DNA of 11,135 nt from Cyclobacteriaceae bacterium (GTDB lineage Bacteria > Bacteroidota > Bacteroidia > Cytophagales > Cyclobacteriaceae), in NCBI GenBank assembly GCA_030589835.1, contig JAUUZS010000077.1, positions 1-11,135 of the forward strand. Reading direction: 5' to 3'. A program made the translations under genes and the position numbers. Position 1 is the stretch's first letter; every line of letters begins with the position of its first letter. Below are positions 10,044 to 11,135 of this stretch, one piece after another. The notes beneath the pieces are model-generated. The model did no database searches, was not told where the DNA came from, and saw only the letters and a list, made by a program, of their open reading frames with translations.

Positions 10044-10168
10044 TTAATTTATATTCTTCCGAAAAATACCGAACATCGGTACGGAATCAGGAATTAGCAC
10101 CTTGGCAATTGCCACCAGGTTGCTAGGGTTTCAAAGAGCCTGTCTCTCCACCCTTCTGTATAAATCAA
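10044..10168 (-). promoter_or_regulatory. SAM-I (S-box) riboswitch aptamer
   Basis: The RNA shows the S-box core in order. P1 is UUGAUUUAUA (10168-10159) with UAUAAAUUAA (10053-10044), ten pairs including one G-U. P2 is GGGU/ACCC enclosing GGAGAGACAGGCUCUUUGAA, with the kink-turn purines. Then come the near-invariant GCAACCU, P3 closed by ACCU/AGGU, and AGGUGCUAAUUCC. P4 is UUCCG/CGGAA outside a UACCGA-UGU-UCGGUA hairpin. The aptamer binds S-adenosylmethionine and lowers expression of downstream genes when SAM is plentiful. It lies between a good promoter and metY-metX, exactly where expected. The aptamer ends 229 bases before the metY start, longer than usual. Between them are a cysteine-rich reading frame and no standard terminator, so its output mechanism is unclear. 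Confidence 0.94.
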
Positions 10169-10192
10169 TTACATTATAATTGACTTGAACTG

Positions 10193-10224
10193 CAATATTA
10201 GCAGATGAACGTCGTATTTCCAAA
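10193..10224 (-). promoter_or_regulatory. Promoter of the SAM riboswitch-metY-metX transcript
   Basis: TTTG (10224-10221) and TAATATTG (10200-10193) are exactly 20 bases apart on the minus strand. The -7 element differs from the Bacteroidota TAnnTTTG consensus at one fixed position. Transcription would start near 10187, about 20 bases before P1 of the riboswitch, so the aptamer is complete in the transcript. This is the best promoter in the window. Confidence 0.6.
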
Positions 10225-10284
10225 CATTAAAAGGGATTAGGGCAGAATTGCTGTAGAACAAATCTGATACTATGCCATCCACCT

Positions 10285-10668
10285 TTAAATTAATTTTTTC
10301 AGTTCTATATTCAGCTTTTGGACAGATAATAACAATGGTTTTACTGTTGCTTCATCAAATTCAATAAAATCCGTATAGTCCGTTTCCTGTCTCCAATCAA
10401 AGAGATGTCCGAATAGTTTCCCTAATTCCTTACTTAGGGTACCAGTCTTTACAAATTTCATGAAAAGTTGTGTCTTCACACCATTATGTGTCTCTGCTTT
10501 AATTCCATTTTGATATAATAAAGCACTGGCAAGATAGTAGCTTGAATAATACAAACGATTCACGCATGAATTCCATCTTTCATTTTGTGCAAGAAGAATA
10601 GCATCTTCATAAATTTCAGTTGATTTTCCGATTCTATAATTTATATAGTCTTCTTTGGTTCCTGTCAT
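10285..10668 (-). CDS. HEPN domain protein (UPF0332-like), partner of MNT protein
   Basis: This is a small all-helical protein of 127 residues from ATG 10668. It matches the HEPN family of the UPF0332 type by its core NRLYYSSYYLASALLYQNG (37-55), THNGVKTQLF (60-69) and DWRQETDY (91-98). In MNT-HEPN pairs the HEPN protein is usually the RNase toxin. The ATG overlaps the stop of the upstream nucleotidyltransferase as ATGA, which fixes the start and implies translational coupling. An upstream ATG at 10734 is open but would overlap the partner by 70 bases. The canonical R-X4-6-H RNase motif is absent: the arginines are 12, 31, 38 and 93 and the histidines 61 and 88. Ribonuclease activity is therefore not supported by sequence. 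Domain identity is fairly sure; toxicity is not. Confidence 0.82.
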   Translation of the reverse strand: MTGTKEDYINYRIGKSTEIYEDAILLAQNERWNSCVNRLYYSSYYLASALLYQNGIKAETHNGVKTQLFMKFVKTGTLSKELGKLFGHLFDWRQETDYTDFIEFDEATVKPLLLSVQKLNIELKKLI

Positions 10669-10988
10669 ATCAAATTGATACCCTCTTTTTTTATATTCTG
10701 ATACAATGGAGTAATATGGTGCTTGGTTTCCCATTCCTTTTTTGAAAATACAAATGTTGAAATAGGCTCACCAATCTCCAATTCGATTTCAAATATTTCT
10801 TCCCGATATTCCATCTCCGTATTTCTTGACACATCCAATTCACTTATAAGGATCAAAATGTCCCAATCTGAACCAATACGAGCGTCTCCCCGCGCATGAG
10901 ATCCAAATAATATAACTTCAGCATTCGGATTTTTCTGATGAATTTTTGACTTTATAAGATCCGTCACATGCTTTTCCTTTAAATTCAT
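10665..10988 (-). CDS. MNT-type nucleotidyltransferase, probable antitoxin of MNT-HEPN pair
   Basis: This is a 107-residue minimal nucleotidyltransferase with the pol-beta fold. The signature is LFGSHARGDARIGSDWDILIL: Gly29-Ser30, then Asp41 and Asp43 as metal ligands (GSX10DXD). In studied MNT-HEPN systems such proteins silence the HEPN toxin by adding AMP to it. The place where a third carboxylate often sits, after the ELEIGEP stretch, reads ISTFVFSKKEW (76-86) with no acid at the expected spot, so activity may be reduced or may differ. The start ATG 10988 is firm because an in-frame TGA lies just upstream, at 10994-10992. The stop overlaps the HEPN start. Such cassettes are mobile and common in accessory regions; nothing else here marks an island. 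A housekeeping or non-TA role is possible. Confidence 0.85.
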   Translation of the reverse strand: MNLKEKHVTDLIKSKIHQKNPNAEVILFGSHARGDARIGSDWDILILISELDVSRNTEMEYREEIFEIELEIGEPISTFVFSKKEWETKHHITPLYQNIKKEGINLI

Positions 10989-10992
10989 ATTT

Positions 10993-11000
10993 CAAAGATA
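10993..11000 (-). promoter_or_regulatory. Candidate -7 element directly before the MNT gene
   Basis: TATCTTTG on the minus strand is a perfect TAnnTTTG match and ends only 4 bases before the MNT ATG. Initiation 4-7 bases downstream would begin at or next to the ATG, giving a leaderless or almost leaderless mRNA. No TTTG is visible about 20 bases upstream. Confidence 0.35.
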
Positions 11001-11063
11001 CATTTTTTTCATTTGAGTATCAGTAATTGATTGGGGAGCCTTTTGATTATCTAAAATTCTATA

Positions 11064-11080
11064 AAATCCTTACGGGATTT
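11064..11080 (-). other. Small hairpin at the stop of the edge gene
   Basis: On the minus strand AAATCC, CGTAA, GGATTT forms a 6-bp stem across the stop codon of the partial gene, followed by TATAGAATTTT. It could be a weak terminator, but there is no real T-run. Confidence 0.22.
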
Positions 11081-11135
11081 CCAATCCAATTACAATATCA
11101 ACTCCGTTTATCCCCCCATACTTCTTTTTATACCA
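11070..11135 (-). CDS. C-terminal end of an unrecognised gene, cut by window edge
   Basis: Only 21 codons and a TAA stop are present. The residues end GGINGVDIVIGLEIP and look protein-like, and the other two minus-strand frames are closed in the same stretch. The stop is 81 bases upstream of the MNT start, on the same strand. The fragment is too short to name a family or to exclude a chance open frame. Confidence 0.4.
   Translation of the reverse strand, partial: WYKKKYGGINGVDIVIGLEIP

Noticed and set aside
10669..10734. Upstream ATG start for the HEPN gene (22 extra residues)
   Set aside because: It would overlap the MNT gene by 70 bases and adds residues not typical of the family. The ATGA overlap at 10668-10665 is the natural start.

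Overview
The window reads as a chromosomal segment of a member of the Bacteroidota, probably a Cytophagales-like organism. I infer this from low-to-moderate GC, from start codons with little or no Shine-Dalgarno sequence, and from promoter-like elements matching the phylum's TTTG / TAnnTTTG pattern, best seen at 10193-10224. No sequence search was possible, so the placement below phylum is a guess. Every gene I can support lies on the minus strand, so transcription runs from the right edge towards the left.

In order of transcription: the last 21 codons of an unrecognised gene (11070-11135); a two-gene nucleotidyltransferase (MNT) and HEPN cassette joined by an ATGA overlap (10285-10988), resembling a toxin-antitoxin module; and a 470-base non-genic stretch (9815-10284). 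That stretch carries a good promoter, a clear SAM-I (S-box) riboswitch and a long leader in front of metY. MetY (O-acetylhomoserine sulfhydrylase) and metX (homoserine O-acetyltransferase) follow, 90 bases apart. Together they turn homoserine into O-acetylhomoserine and then, with sulfide, into homocysteine, the precursor of methionine and SAM. SAM made by the pathway would feed back through the riboswitch.

Farther left come a class III PLP aminotransferase of the acetylornithine/ornithine type (6023-7210), a 282-base intergenic region with a possible terminator, promoter and operator, and then gltB-gltD, the large and small subunits of NADPH-type glutamate synthase. GltD runs off the left edge. 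The left half is thus nitrogen and glutamate metabolism, and the middle is sulfur amino acid synthesis.

The most interesting part is the metY leader. The usual terminator or sequestering helix is not obvious just after the SAM-I aptamer. Instead, a 39-codon open reading frame begins within a few bases of the closing P1 helix and ends in Cys-Met-Cys-Cys-Cys-stop. The RNA around those cysteine codons can form mutually exclusive pairings. This suggests a tandem control: SAM sensing by the aptamer, then cysteine sensing by ribosome stalling on a leader peptide. It is a hypothesis from sequence alone.
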